A stretch of 40,844 nucleotides of DNA, from contig SHWP01000031.1 in the NCBI GenBank assembly GCA_009693785.1, positions 1-40,844 of the forward strand. Reading direction: 5' to 3'. Below, piece by piece: positions 7,849 through 16,312 of this stretch (position 1 is its first letter; the number at the start of each line of letters is the position of its first letter). Source of the stretch: Rhodospirillaceae bacterium. GTDB lineage: Bacteria; Pseudomonadota; Alphaproteobacteria; Rhodospirillales; Rhodospirillaceae. A model generated the notes under the pieces. That model was not told where the DNA came from. It did no database searches and worked only from the letters and a program-made list of their open reading frames with translations. The translations under genes and the position numbers were made by a program.

Positions 7849-9045
7849 TTATGAAGTCGCGGGCTTGGTGGCGTTCAGCACGCCGAAACCACGCAACAGT
7901 TCGGGCTCTTGCTCGTTCAGATCGAACCCGGCCTTGCGGATCATGTCGGGCAAACCATTGGCGCGGAACTTAAGGCTCCACACTTCATTATTCCACCGGT
8001 GATCCCACCAGCTCCGGTATTGGCCATAAGCTGTGCGGCGTTGGACGCCGGTGAGCTTGAAGTCGAGCGGATAGTAAATGCCGCCCGGGCGCACAATACG
8101 CATGGCTTCCTTCACGTGGCCTGCTGTTCCCTCGGGATTGACCTCGTGGAACATGATGTAACTGGTGACGATATCAAAGTAGTTGTCGGGGAACTTGGTG
8201 TCCTCGCCCAGGCGCTGGGCGAAATTCACATCCAGGCCGCGTTCGACGGCGCGCAGGTGCGCGTAGCGGATCATCGGCCCGCCGGCATCGATGCCCCACA
8301 CTTCGGCGTCGGGGAAGCGTTCCTTCAGCGCCATGGCTAACTGGCCGATGCCGCAACCGACGTCGAGGATACGCAACGCCTTGCCATCTTTCGGAATCGG
8401 CATGCGGCTAGCGGCACCCACATGCAATTCGTCGTTGGTGTTGCGGCCGGTATAAAAGCCGTTGGTGCCGTAGTGGTACATGTGTCCGGCGAACTCGCTG
8501 CCGACATAGCCACCCGGCTGAATGTGAATTTCGTGCTTCACATAGTCGGGGAAGATTGCGTTCGGATTGAGTTCAAGCTTGCCTGGGCCCATCTTGTCGG
8601 TGGCTTCCATTTCCGACAGATATTTATCGGCATTGTCGTCGAACTCTTCCTTCAGGCCGTTCCAGGATAGTTGCTGGCAGCTGATCCATGCACGAGTGCT
8701 GGTTTGAATCAGCGGGTCATCTTGCAGCAGGGCTACCGCTTCTTCCCGCTTCAAGTCGGCGTCTTTCGGTATGCCCTTGGCAGCGAGAATGGCATCGCCA
8801 CGCATGTTAGCTGCCCGGCTGAGGTCGGTGTTAGCCCAAGTGCGGAACGACATCAGGAAGTCTTGGCGGCTTTCGAGGTCGAGGGTCGCGAGGCGTTCCA
8901 TGCGTCCGAAGCGTCCGCGCGGGGCGAGTGTGCCCGCGGGCATGACCTTGGCATCGGTTTTGGCATAAGCCTTGCGGCCGGTGAAAAACGAAGACACTAC
9001 AGCGGTTACCGCAGCGCTAGCGCCCATTAAAGTGCGACGATCCAT
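7849..9045 (-). CDS. Class I SAM-dependent methyltransferase with Tat-like leader
   Basis: 398 residues. A twin-arginine-like leader (MDRRTLMGASAAVTAVVSSF, cleavage perhaps after KAYA) is followed by a roughly 190-residue N-terminal region without recognised motifs, then a Rossmann methyltransferase domain: motif I ILDVGCGIGQ at 226-235, acidic VWGIDAGG about 249, a conserved YFDIVTSYIMFHEV and a post-motif VRPGGIYYPLDF. The substrate is unknown. A predicted exported methyltransferase is odd because SAM is cytoplasmic; the leader may be a vestigial or membrane-tethering segment. GGAG precedes the ATG. It follows the 117-residue gene by 27 bp, so the two probably form an operon. Confidence 0.8.
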   Translation of the reverse strand: MDRRTLMGASAAVTAVVSSFFTGRKAYAKTDAKVMPAGTLAPRGRFGRMERLATLDLESRQDFLMSFRTWANTDLSRAANMRGDAILAAKGIPKDADLKREEAVALLQDDPLIQTSTRAWISCQQLSWNGLKEEFDDNADKYLSEMEATDKMGPGKLELNPNAIFPDYVKHEIHIQPGGYVGSEFAGHMYHYGTNGFYTGRNTNDELHVGAASRMPIPKDGKALRILDVGCGIGQLAMALKERFPDAEVWGIDAGGPMIRYAHLRAVERGLDVNFAQRLGEDTKFPDNYFDIVTSYIMFHEVNPEGTAGHVKEAMRIVRPGGIYYPLDFKLTGVQRRTAYGQYRSWWDHRWNNEVWSLKFRANGLPDMIRKAGFDLNEQEPELLRGFGVLNATKPATS

Positions 9046-9072
9046 GAGTGAATCTCCTTGCTCTACGATTTC

Positions 9073-9426
9073 TTATTTGTACTTGAATTCTTCGCCGAAT
9101 GGCTTGGCGGTGCTGGTGTCGCGCGCCATCACGCTATAAACGCGCTTGGCCATGGCGTCACGCTCGGCACCCCAGGCGGCTTTTTGTTCGTCTGATGGAA
9201 CAAACTGCTCGACCATATCTTTGGTCACCTTGCCCTTGGTTTCGAGCAAGTGCTCGATGATGCGCATGCGCTGGCGGTCGGCCCAGATTTCCGCGCCCAT
9301 GGCGATGACGATGGTCATGAGGTTGTCAATATGGGGATTGCCCAGAAACACAGCGTTGTCGGAATCGGATTTGATGAAATCCGACGCTGCTTTTGGGCGG
9401 TCGCCTGCTCTCTTTTCGTCTGCCAT
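9073..9426 (-). CDS. Small soluble protein of unknown function
   Basis: 117 residues, no signal peptide or membrane segment, strongly charged. It contains NPHIDNLMTIVIAMGAEIWADRQRM and an EHLLETKGKVTKDMVEQFVP segment that looks helical and helix-turn-like, with no named family recognised. GGGAGG lies 10 bases before the ATG. It is the first gene of a two-gene unit with the downstream methyltransferase, so a shared pathway is likely. It could be a subunit or substrate-binding partner, but nothing in the sequence proves this. Confidence 0.7.
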   Translation of the reverse strand: MADEKRAGDRPKAASDFIKSDSDNAVFLGNPHIDNLMTIVIAMGAEIWADRQRMRIIEHLLETKGKVTKDMVEQFVPSDEQKAAWGAERDAMAKRVYSVMARDTSTAKPFGEEFKYK

Positions 9427-9587
9427 GATCTGGCCTCCCTTGATTTACCCGGTCAAACACGCGGTGGTGGGTTAGCTGCCCGGTACGGACGTGTACAGCG
9501 TGCCTTGCTATGCAGGCAACGCACAATTGGTAACAATAGTTGTCTGGCTGCGCTAGTCATATTGCGGTGCAACATGACCTTACGGGG

Positions 9588-10535
9588 CTAGGCCTTTTGG
9601 GCCCCATAATAAAGCATGACCGTATGCTTGGCCTCGGCAAAAAACAGCCAGCGCTCGGTGATAATTCCCACCGACATGAGGAGTGCCGCAGGAACGCACC
9701 AGATTAATGGGTTTGTAGACGGCTGTAGAATTGCCGTTTCAATCATGACGCCTGGAATCAAAAACCCTGCCCAAATGGCAATGGTGCGCAGCCGCTGTGC
9801 GTGTTTGCGCGCGACCTGAAAACCCATTTCCTTCATCACATAATTCGCCTCGGTATGGGGCCATTCAATGCTGCGAACCTGAACACCAGATTCGGGTTTG
9901 CCTAGGCCCGTTGCACTGGCCGGTGAGCTGGGGCCCGAGGTTGAATCGACGAACGACCAATAGAGCCATTTCGCAGTCAAACCAGCCGCGAGTAGTACGA
10001 GACAGATGGGTGATAGGAATGGAATCGGCTGGGCGAAGAGTTGCGACAGAACCAACAACCACACCGCACCCGTCATGGGGCCCAACACAAGGTAGCAGGG
10101 CACCACGTGCTGATTGTGCCAATGATGAATCGGCTTGAGGCTGCGATAGATCATGGCCGTGGTGTACAGGGTGCCGAGTGCGCATACCGCCATCACTACG
10201 CCCAACACGGCGGTGGATGCGGGCAAGAAAATCCAAACCATGCCGAACAGCAGTGCGGGGATATACGTGGCCACGGCCATGATGCCTTCGCGCGACAGCC
10301 AGCTTGTGCGCCATTGTGAGAATGCTCGCCAGGCACGCTCGGGGTGGCCCAGGTGCAAGGTCGATGACAGCAGTCCGGCTGTAATAAGGCCAAGCGCGAT
10401 GATCATGGTTGTCAGCGAGAACCACAGGCTGCGCGACAGGTAACCCAGCGTGGCATAAATGCCCAGCACGCTCAGCATGCCGTAACCTGCGCCAGATGAA
10501 GTGGTGAAGAAGATAACGGAAAGGGCGGGGTGCAT
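9588..10535 (-). CDS. soeC: SoeC/DmsC-type membrane anchor subunit, sulfite dehydrogenase
   Basis: 315 residues with about eight hydrophobic helices, beginning MHPALSVIFFTTSSGAGYGM, the characteristic start of DmsC/SoeC anchors. It anchors the cytoplasmic iron-sulfur and molybdenum subunits to the inner membrane and passes electrons to quinone. Helix motifs LHLGHPERAWRAFSQWRTSWLSRE and HHWHNQHVVPCYLVLGPMTG carry the conserved His, Arg and Trp residues of the family. It starts 10 bp after the soeB stop with AAGG upstream. Family-level assignment is firm; sulfite as donor comes from its partners. Confidence 0.82.
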   Translation of the reverse strand: MHPALSVIFFTTSSGAGYGMLSVLGIYATLGYLSRSLWFSLTTMIIALGLITAGLLSSTLHLGHPERAWRAFSQWRTSWLSREGIMAVATYIPALLFGMVWIFLPASTAVLGVVMAVCALGTLYTTAMIYRSLKPIHHWHNQHVVPCYLVLGPMTGAVWLLVLSQLFAQPIPFLSPICLVLLAAGLTAKWLYWSFVDSTSGPSSPASATGLGKPESGVQVRSIEWPHTEANYVMKEMGFQVARKHAQRLRTIAIWAGFLIPGVMIETAILQPSTNPLIWCVPAALLMSVGIITERWLFFAEAKHTVMLYYGAQKA

Positions 10536-10545
10536 GGTGCCTTAA

Positions 10546-11295
10546 CTATCGTGACAACAAGCGATCAACCCAGCCGAGTAAACCGTTTGCGGTGTCTGCG
10601 GGTTTGAGTTCTGGAGCAGGCATGGAGCTGGCGGTGTCTTTACGTGAACGTGGCGGTAGGTATTTGTTGACGGGCTGGTAGCCCATCTCGGGCATCAAGT
10701 CGACGCCACCGCGCGATGCAACAAGTTTCGACACATCGGAATTGGGGTCGCCCAAGTCACCAAAATGCCGCGCGCTCGTGGGGCAGGTGAGCACGCAAGC
10801 GGGCACACGGTCTTCCTCGGCCAAGTTTTCGTTGTATATGCGATCAACGCACAGCGTGCATTTTTTCATCACGCCTTCGAACACGTCGAATTCGCGCGCA
10901 CCATAGGGGCAGGCCCAGGAACACAATTTACAGCCGATGCAGAGGTCTTCGTTGACCAGCACGATGCCATCGGATGCGCGCTTGTACGATGCGCCGGTGG
11001 GGCAAACGGTCACGCACTCAGGCTTTTCGCAGTGCAGGCACGAGCGCGGAAAATGCATGGTGCGCGATGCCGATGCGCCGCAGCCTTCATGCCCTGCGAC
11101 TTCATAGGTGTGTACACGGTTGAACCACACGCCGTCCGCACCCGCGCCATAGGCATTCAGGTCGGTCAGTGGGGCCATATGGCCGCTGGTGTTCCATTCC
11201 TTGCAATTGGTCACGCAAGCCTGACATCCCACGCAGGTGTCGAGGTCGATGACCAGGCCGAGTTTTTTGCCAGTTGTGGTGGGCAGGCTGGTCAT
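10546..11295 (-). CDS. soeB: SoeB/DmsB-type 4Fe-4S electron-transfer subunit
   Basis: 249 residues with the four cysteine clusters of DMSO-reductase-type electron-transfer subunits: CVGCQACVTNC, CLHCEKPECVTVCP, CIGCKLCSWACPYG and a CTLC plus CVLTCP pair, enough for four [4Fe-4S] centres. There is no leader, so it is cytoplasmic like its partners. The opening LGLVIDLDTCVGCQACVTNC followed by KEWNTSG and a TYEV segment matches the SoeB group. The ATG overlaps the soeA stop by 4 bp (ATGA), indicating translational coupling. The last 50 residues are a Pro/Ser-rich tail. Confidence 0.85.
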   Translation of the reverse strand: MTSLPTTTGKKLGLVIDLDTCVGCQACVTNCKEWNTSGHMAPLTDLNAYGAGADGVWFNRVHTYEVAGHEGCGASASRTMHFPRSCLHCEKPECVTVCPTGASYKRASDGIVLVNEDLCIGCKLCSWACPYGAREFDVFEGVMKKCTLCVDRIYNENLAEEDRVPACVLTCPTSARHFGDLGDPNSDVSKLVASRGGVDLMPEMGYQPVNKYLPPRSRKDTASSMPAPELKPADTANGLLGWVDRLLSR

Positions 11296-14147
11296 TCGGC
11301 AGCCTCGCGAAAGCCCGCGCCGTATTGCAGCACATCGGGGCCAGTTGTTACGCCGGGCGGGGATTGCATGTCGTCGAAGTCATGATCGCTTTCGCCTTGC
11401 TCGTGATCGGCGGCGCGCTCGACCTTTACGCGCACATCAAACCACGCGGCTTGACCCGTGATGGGGTCGCTGTTCGAGCGCATATCAGGCAGCGTTTCCG
11501 AGATCACATGGTTGAGCAAAAAGCCGCGCGCGTTCTCGGGCGCATCGGGCTTTAAGGCCCAGGCACCTTTGCGTTTGCCAATGGCGTTCCAGGTCCACAC
11601 GGTGTTTTTGTTCACGCCCTCGACCAGGCGCACTTGCGCCTTTACGCGCCCCGACCGGCTAGTGATCCACACCCAATCGTCATCGGCGATATTTTGCGCT
11701 GCCGCCGTGTCGCGATGCATGAACAATCTATTTTGTGCGGTGATCTGGCGCAGCCAGGCGTTCTGCGAACCCCAAGATTGATAGTGATGCATCGGCCGTT
11801 GTGTCAGCGCATGCAGCGGAAATTCGGTTGCATTGGACGCGGCTTCGTCGAAGGGCATGTACCAAATCGGCATCGGATCGAAATATTGATCGATGCGTGC
11901 GCGGTCTTTGTCGGGCGGTTGGGCTGGGCCATGTCCGCGCGCGGCATTGCGGAATTTCTGCAGCGGCTCGGAATAAAGATGCAAAATGATTTGTTCGGTG
12001 TTGGGCAGAAACCCCATGCTCTTCGCCCAGGCCAAGTAGCCGGCATTTGCCATTTTGAAATAGCGCGCATCGCGGGGAATCTCACCACGCCAGAAGCAGC
12101 CGTTGTCGATGTAGTTATCAAGCTGCGCGGCATTGGGCGCGCCATGGCCGTGTTGCGTGCCATCGCCGCGCCAGCCAGCCAAGGGGCCGATGCCGGGCGC
12201 GCGTTCGTGATTGATAATGTAGTCAGCATAACCGCCGGGATATTTCGGATCACCGTCCTCATCGACCATGCCAGGTAGTTTAAGGCGAGCGCCTAGGTCG
12301 AGCAGTACGGTTTGAAACCCGCGCACATCGCGGTCGGGTTGCAGCACGGGCTGGCGGATGGCATCGCAGGCCGCATCGGCGTCCGAGATCGGCCGGTCAA
12401 GCAATGAAATGCAATCCCATCGTTCCAGATACGTCGTGTCGGGTAGCACGAGGTCGGAATAAGCGACGGTCTCGGAGGCGTAGGCGTCGGAATAAATGAT
12501 ATGGGGAATTTTGTATTCACCGTTGGCGTGCTTGGCCGTGAGCATGTCGATGGTGCCCCGCGTGTTCATCGAGGAGTTCCACGCCATGTTAGCCATGTAC
12601 AAAAACAGCGTGTCGATGGGGTAGGGGTCTGCGTTGACCGCGTTCTTGATGACCATGTGCAGCATGCCGTGCGAGGCGATGGGGTGATCCCACGTGAATG
12701 CCTTGTCGATGCGGATTGGTTTGCCTTGCGCATCGATCAATAAATCTTCGGGTGCGGTGACGAAGCCCAGTGGCATGCCGCCCAGTGGTTGATTGGGTGT
12801 TGTGCCAGCTTTGCCTGTGGGCTTGGGGCTGGGCGGGATCGGGCGCGGGTAGGGCGGCTTATAGCGAAAACCGCCCGGCACATCGATGCTGCCCAACATC
12901 ATTTGCAACAGGTGAATGGCGCGGCAGGTATGAAACCCGTTCGAGTGCGCCGAAATGCCGCGCATGGCGTGCATCGCCACCGGCCGGCCGACCATTTTGT
13001 CGTGGCGGCGGCCCGCCCAATCGGTCCAGGCGATGGGCAGTTCGATGGTCTGCTGAAATGCCACGTGCGCGAGCTCTGCTGCGATGCGCTTGATGGTAGC
13101 GGCGGGAATGCCGCAACGCTCGGCCACGGCTTCGGGTGCGTAAGCATCATCCAAGTATCGTTCGGCCATCAATTGAAAGGCGGGCACGGCGCGTTTGGCA
13201 CCCAGATCGAAGTTGCCGCGCAGCACGGGCTGCACGCTGGGCAGCAAGGCGTTCACCGCTGTCTTTGTTTTCTGGTCCCAGCACTGCGGATTGCCCTGGG
13301 GGTCGCGCGCGATCAGGCCATCTTCGGCGGTGCCAGGGGCTTGAATCACCAGCCACGGGGCGTTGGTATATTTCACCAAGTAATCGAGGTCCACCGAACC
13401 TGATTTCAAAAGTTCATGAATGATGGCCAGCACGAAAAGACCATCGGTACCAGGCCGGATGCCCAGCCATTCGTCGGCGATGGCCGAGTAGCCGGTTTGC
13501 GCTGGGTTGACCGAGACAAATTTTGCGCCGCGTGCTTTGAGTTTGCCCAGCCCGATCTTGATCGGGTTGGAATCATGATCCTCGGCCACACCGAACATCA
13601 TGAAATATTTAGTGTGTTCCCAGTCGGGCTCGCCGAACTCCCAGAACGATCCGCCAATGGTGTAAATTCCGGCGGTGGCCATGTTGACCGAACAGAAACC
13701 ACCGTGGGCGGCGTAGTTGGGCGTGCCGAATTGGTTCGCCCACCAGCCCGTCAGCGATTGCGATTGATCGCGGCCGGTGAAGAAGGCGAGTTTTTTGGGG
13801 TCCGTGGCGCGGATGTTGGATAGCCACGTCGTGGCGATACTCAGCGCTTCGTCCCATTCGATCTCGACGAACTCGCCCGAGCCGCGTTCCCCCACGCGCT
13901 TCAGGGGTTTGCGCAGCCGGGCGGGCGAGTAATGTTGCATGATGCCCGCAGCCCCTTTGCCGCACAGCACGCCCTTATTGACCGGATGATCGCGGTTGCC
14001 CTGGATGTAGCGAATTTGGCCATCACGCAGATGCACTTTGATGCCGCACCGGCACGCGCACATATAACACGTGGTGGTCTTGACCTCGTCAGAGACAAAG
14101 GGCGAGGTGTTCACGCCGTCATTCTCGTGCGGCGCAACAAACGCCAT
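11292..14147 (-). CDS. soeA: SoeA-type molybdopterin oxidoreductase, cytoplasmic sulfite dehydrogenase
   Basis: 951 residues from ATG 14147, which has GAGAGGA 7 bases upstream; an upstream in-frame start at 14174 is less likely. The N-terminus binds [4Fe-4S] through C27, C30, C34 and C62 (CYMCACRCG ... GVLCGKG). The molybdopterin domains follow (FFTGRDQSQSLTGWW; GGFCSVNMATAGIYTIGG; FGVAEDHDSNPIK; GRPVAMHAMRG), ending with the dinucleotide-binding beta-barrel (MHHYQSWGSQNAWLRQI). There is no Tat signal, so it works in the cytoplasm, as known for SoeA, which oxidises sulfite to sulfate and reduces quinone through SoeBC. Neighbouring rhodanese and RidA genes support sulfur metabolism. A related polysulfide or DMSO-type activity cannot be excluded from sequence alone. 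Confidence 0.8.
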   Translation of the reverse strand: MAFVAPHENDGVNTSPFVSDEVKTTTCYMCACRCGIKVHLRDGQIRYIQGNRDHPVNKGVLCGKGAAGIMQHYSPARLRKPLKRVGERGSGEFVEIEWDEALSIATTWLSNIRATDPKKLAFFTGRDQSQSLTGWWANQFGTPNYAAHGGFCSVNMATAGIYTIGGSFWEFGEPDWEHTKYFMMFGVAEDHDSNPIKIGLGKLKARGAKFVSVNPAQTGYSAIADEWLGIRPGTDGLFVLAIIHELLKSGSVDLDYLVKYTNAPWLVIQAPGTAEDGLIARDPQGNPQCWDQKTKTAVNALLPSVQPVLRGNFDLGAKRAVPAFQLMAERYLDDAYAPEAVAERCGIPAATIKRIAAELAHVAFQQTIELPIAWTDWAGRRHDKMVGRPVAMHAMRGISAHSNGFHTCRAIHLLQMMLGSIDVPGGFRYKPPYPRPIPPSPKPTGKAGTTPNQPLGGMPLGFVTAPEDLLIDAQGKPIRIDKAFTWDHPIASHGMLHMVIKNAVNADPYPIDTLFLYMANMAWNSSMNTRGTIDMLTAKHANGEYKIPHIIYSDAYASETVAYSDLVLPDTTYLERWDCISLLDRPISDADAACDAIRQPVLQPDRDVRGFQTVLLDLGARLKLPGMVDEDGDPKYPGGYADYIINHERAPGIGPLAGWRGDGTQHGHGAPNAAQLDNYIDNGCFWRGEIPRDARYFKMANAGYLAWAKSMGFLPNTEQIILHLYSEPLQKFRNAARGHGPAQPPDKDRARIDQYFDPMPIWYMPFDEAASNATEFPLHALTQRPMHHYQSWGSQNAWLRQITAQNRLFMHRDTAAAQNIADDDWVWITSRSGRVKAQVRLVEGVNKNTVWTWNAIGKRKGAWALKPDAPENARGFLLNHVISETLPDMRSNSDPITGQAAWFDVRVKVERAADHEQGESDHDFDDMQSPPGVTTGPDVLQYGAGFREAAE

Positions 14148-14197
14148 GGGCGTCCTCTCACATTGAAAACTCAAGAGAATTCCGAGACTAGGGGCTT

Positions 14198-14728
14198 TCA
14201 GCCCGATGTCAAACGGTCAATTTCAGGCACTGCTAAGTCACCCGGCACTACGGTGACGGGAATGCCGATTTTGCCTGCGAATTTTCCGGTGACGGCCTCG
14301 ACCAACAGCCCTGGCTTTTTCCCGGGTGCTGCACCCAGAACCAAGATGCTGATTTCGGGGTGCTCGGCCACCAGTTTGAACAATTCCTCGCGCGTGTTGC
14401 CCTTGCGCACAAACATCTCGGGTACGCGGCCAATGGTTTGCTGCACCACGGCGGCGTGGCGCTTGAGCGCTTCTTCGGCGGTGTGCTTGGCTTCTTGTTC
14501 CATCAAGTTGCCGACGGTGGCGAATTGCTGAAAATCTTTCTCAATGTCGTACACATACAGCAACGCCACGCGCCCGCCGGTTTTCTTGGCGCGGTTGCAG
14601 GTGTAACGGATGGCCGCCGAGAGCTCTTCGCTGTCATCGACGACGACTAAAAAAAGGCGATTGGCTTCGTTGCCAATCAGCGGGTCGCGGGGGCGGGGGT
14701 TGATGTCGGCGGCGCTTGTGGCGGCCAT
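14198..14728 (-). CDS. Universal stress protein (UspA) family
   Basis: 176 residues from ATG 14728, chosen because AGGA sits 10 bases upstream and the codon begins just after the rhodanese stop. A single Usp alpha/beta domain is visible: NRLFLVVVDDSEELSAAIRY at the start, VALLYVYDIEKDFQ, then FVRKGNTREELFKLVAEHPEISILVLGAAPGK and a final GIPVTVVPG strand. The Gly-rich ATP-binding loop is degenerate (LGAAPGKKPG). It sits between rhodanese and soeA on the same strand, so it is probably co-expressed with the sulfite dehydrogenase. Its role there is unknown. Confidence 0.82.
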   Translation of the reverse strand: MAATSAADINPRPRDPLIGNEANRLFLVVVDDSEELSAAIRYTCNRAKKTGGRVALLYVYDIEKDFQQFATVGNLMEQEAKHTAEEALKRHAAVVQQTIGRVPEMFVRKGNTREELFKLVAEHPEISILVLGAAPGKKPGLLVEAVTGKFAGKIGIPVTVVPGDLAVPEIDRLTSG

Positions 14729-14732
14729 GCGG

Positions 14733-15074
14733 TTACATCCTGCCCGGCTCGCTGGCGTAACCGGCGGCGGCCCAGGCAATAAAACCGCCCTCCATGCGCT
14801 TGATCACGCCCTTATATCCGGCTGCCACAGCCTTTTCCGCTGCCAAGCCGCAGCGCCGCCCACTGCGGCAATGAAACACCAAATGCTTGCCCTTGGGGTC
14901 GGGGATTTTAGCCGGATCGAACGTGGACAGCGGCATCAGGATAGCGCCGGGCACATGGGCCTCGGCCCATTCGTTGTCCTCGCGCACATCGACGATCACG
15001 GCTTCGTTATTATCCCGCCAGGTATTTATTTGTGCGGGGCTGACATAAAACACTTGGTCGGGCGGAAGGGACAT
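14733..15074 (-). CDS. Rhodanese-like sulfurtransferase
   Basis: 113 residues, a single rhodanese domain: VIVDVREDNEWAEAHVPGAI (CH2A-like entry) and active-site loop HCRSGRRCG with the persulfide-forming Cys, followed by YKGVIKRMEGGFIAW. No leader, so cytoplasmic. It would transfer sulfane sulfur, for instance feeding or detoxifying sulfur species upstream of sulfite oxidation. It lies 4 bp from the Usp gene and reads into soeABC, which argues for one operon. Confidence 0.88.
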   Translation of the reverse strand: MSLPPDQVFYVSPAQINTWRDNNEAVIVDVREDNEWAEAHVPGAILMPLSTFDPAKIPDPKGKHLVFHCRSGRRCGLAAEKAVAAGYKGVIKRMEGGFIAWAAAGYASEPGRM

Positions 15075-15138
15075 GCGGGCTCCGAGGTTGTTCGTGCATG
15101 AAGTCTAGGCGGAAAAGGCGCGGCTGAGAACCCAGCCT

Positions 15139-15558
15139 TCACCCCAAATCCGGGATCACGGCCATCAGTTCGATTTCGATGTTGAATTCGGGCCGTGCCA
15201 GGCAGGCCACGCCAACAATCGTACCTGCGGGCGGCTTTTCCCAGTCCCACATGTCTAGTTCGCGCAGGGCCTTGGACAGGGCCATCACCCGTTCGCGCGT
15301 GAGGTTCACGATGAAATAGCGGATTTGGGTGACGTGGCGGGTGGCCGCACTCGCCTCTTTCAAGGCGATCTTGACGTTCTCCAGGGCCTGGCGCACCTCG
15401 GCTTCGAAGGTGGGCGCCATCACGCCCTTGGCGTCCCAGCCCACTTGGCCCGCCACAAACACCATCTTGCCCCGGGCGACAACGACTTGTGAGTAACCCA
15501 CTGCCAGCGAGTTCGACAGCGTCGGCGGATTGATGTGCATCATGTGCTTGACGACCAT
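15139..15558 (-). CDS. RidA (YjgF/YER057c/UK114) family protein
   Basis: 139 residues from ATG 15558 with GGAG 8 bases upstream; the frame is open to 15642 but those codons are unlikely to be translated. Motifs of the RidA trimeric fold are visible: GKMVFVAGQVGWDAKG, ALENVKIALKEA and the ligand-pocket strand ACLARPEFNIEIELMAV with the conserved Arg and Glu. RidA proteins hydrolyse reactive imines or enamines. This one looks like a RidA-related subgroup member whose substrate is uncertain. It is the first gene upstream of rhodanese on the same strand, 64 bp away. Confidence 0.82.
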   Translation of the reverse strand: MVVKHMMHINPPTLSNSLAVGYSQVVVARGKMVFVAGQVGWDAKGVMAPTFEAEVRQALENVKIALKEASAATRHVTQIRYFIVNLTRERVMALSKALRELDMWDWEKPPAGTIVGVACLARPEFNIEIELMAVIPDLG

Positions 15559-15640
15559 GGGCGCTCTCCGTTGCAGTTGGCGAGGCGGCCATGATAGCAA
15601 AGCTTGAGTGACACGCCCGCGCTTTTTAGAGATTGCCGAC

Positions 15641-16081
15641 ATGCCCCACGATCATCCGCACGATCACAAGCACGACCATGATCATGATCATCACCACGAT
15701 CATGGTCCGGCGCTGACCTTTAAGCTGCATACCGTGCGCATGTACGTGGGCGATTTCAGTGGAGCATTTACATTTTATTCCCAGACCCTAGGGCTGCCGG
15801 TGGTCACCGGCGATGCGGCTGGGCCCTATGCGCTGTTTAATACCGGCGGTGCGCAGCTGGCCTTAGAACGCATTCCCCACAACAGCCCGGCTTACGACGA
15901 ACTGGTTGGGCGGTTTGCCGGGATCAGTTTTATGGTGCCCGACCTGAACGCCCTTTATGAAAGCTTGGTGGCCAAGGGCGTGGAGTTCATGGCCCCGCCA
16001 CAAAAACAAAGCTGGGGTGGGGGCATCGCCCACTTCCGCGACCCGGCGGGGAATATTCTTTCGGTGGTGGGCAAACTTTGA
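15641..16081 (+). CDS. VOC (glyoxalase/bleomycin-resistance fold) protein with His-rich N-terminus
   Basis: 146 residues from ATG 15641. The first 21 residues contain 11 histidines alternating with Asp (MPHDHPHDHKHDHDHDHHHD), a potential Ni/Zn/Co-binding tail. A VOC domain follows: LHTVRMYVGDFSGAFTFYSQTLGLPVV, then ISFMVPDLNALYESLVAKGVEF and the closing FRDPAGNILSVVG. VOC enzymes are metal-dependent lyases, isomerases or dioxygenases; the substrate here is not deducible. It is divergent from ridA with only 82 bp between start codons, so the promoters overlap. Confidence 0.82.
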   Translation: MPHDHPHDHKHDHDHDHHHDHGPALTFKLHTVRMYVGDFSGAFTFYSQTLGLPVVTGDAAGPYALFNTGGAQLALERIPHNSPAYDELVGRFAGISFMVPDLNALYESLVAKGVEFMAPPQKQSWGGGIAHFRDPAGNILSVVGKL

Positions 16082-16119
16082 CGGCTTAGCAGCGCTGCAT
16101 TATTTTTGATCACCATACT

Positions 16120-16152
16120 TATGCCCTGTATATTTTTCAGGCATATTCTTTT
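16120..16152 (+). terminator. Probable intrinsic terminator after the VOC gene
   Basis: Stem ATGCC(C)TG / CAGGCAT with one bulged base and an AT-rich loop, followed by ATTCTTTTA. The stem is short, so its strength is uncertain. Confidence 0.5.
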
Positions 16153-16225
16153 AATGCCGCGCCTGTGGATAAGTTAACTATCTGATTTGAAACACGTATT
16201 TATCGTTGTTGCACCACACAAAAAC

Positions 16226-16241
16226 CGGCACGGAACTTGAA
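16226..16241 (+). promoter_or_regulatory. Possible sigma-54 (-24/-12) promoter for amt
   Basis: CGGCACG-GAAC-TTGAA resembles the TGGCACG-N4-TTGCA sigma-54 core, with mismatches at the first T and in the -12 GC element. It lies 72 bp before the first ammonium transporter, a class of gene commonly driven by NtrC and sigma-54. The mismatch in the -12 dinucleotide keeps confidence low. Confidence 0.3.
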
Positions 16242-16312
16242 TAGGAGTCCTGTGAGGCGGTGCGGCTCGGGGTTGGCCGTGCCCAAAACACGCCATCACA
16301 AGAGGACCGCAA

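Noticed and set aside
12789..13403. Long plus-strand open frame within soeA
   Set aside because: Shadow of a G+C-rich coding gene; soeA itself has continuous family motifs here.
16082..16312. Searched for a glnK (P-II) gene upstream of amt
   Set aside because: No frame carrying P-II motifs (such as the Tyr-51 loop) is present in either strand.
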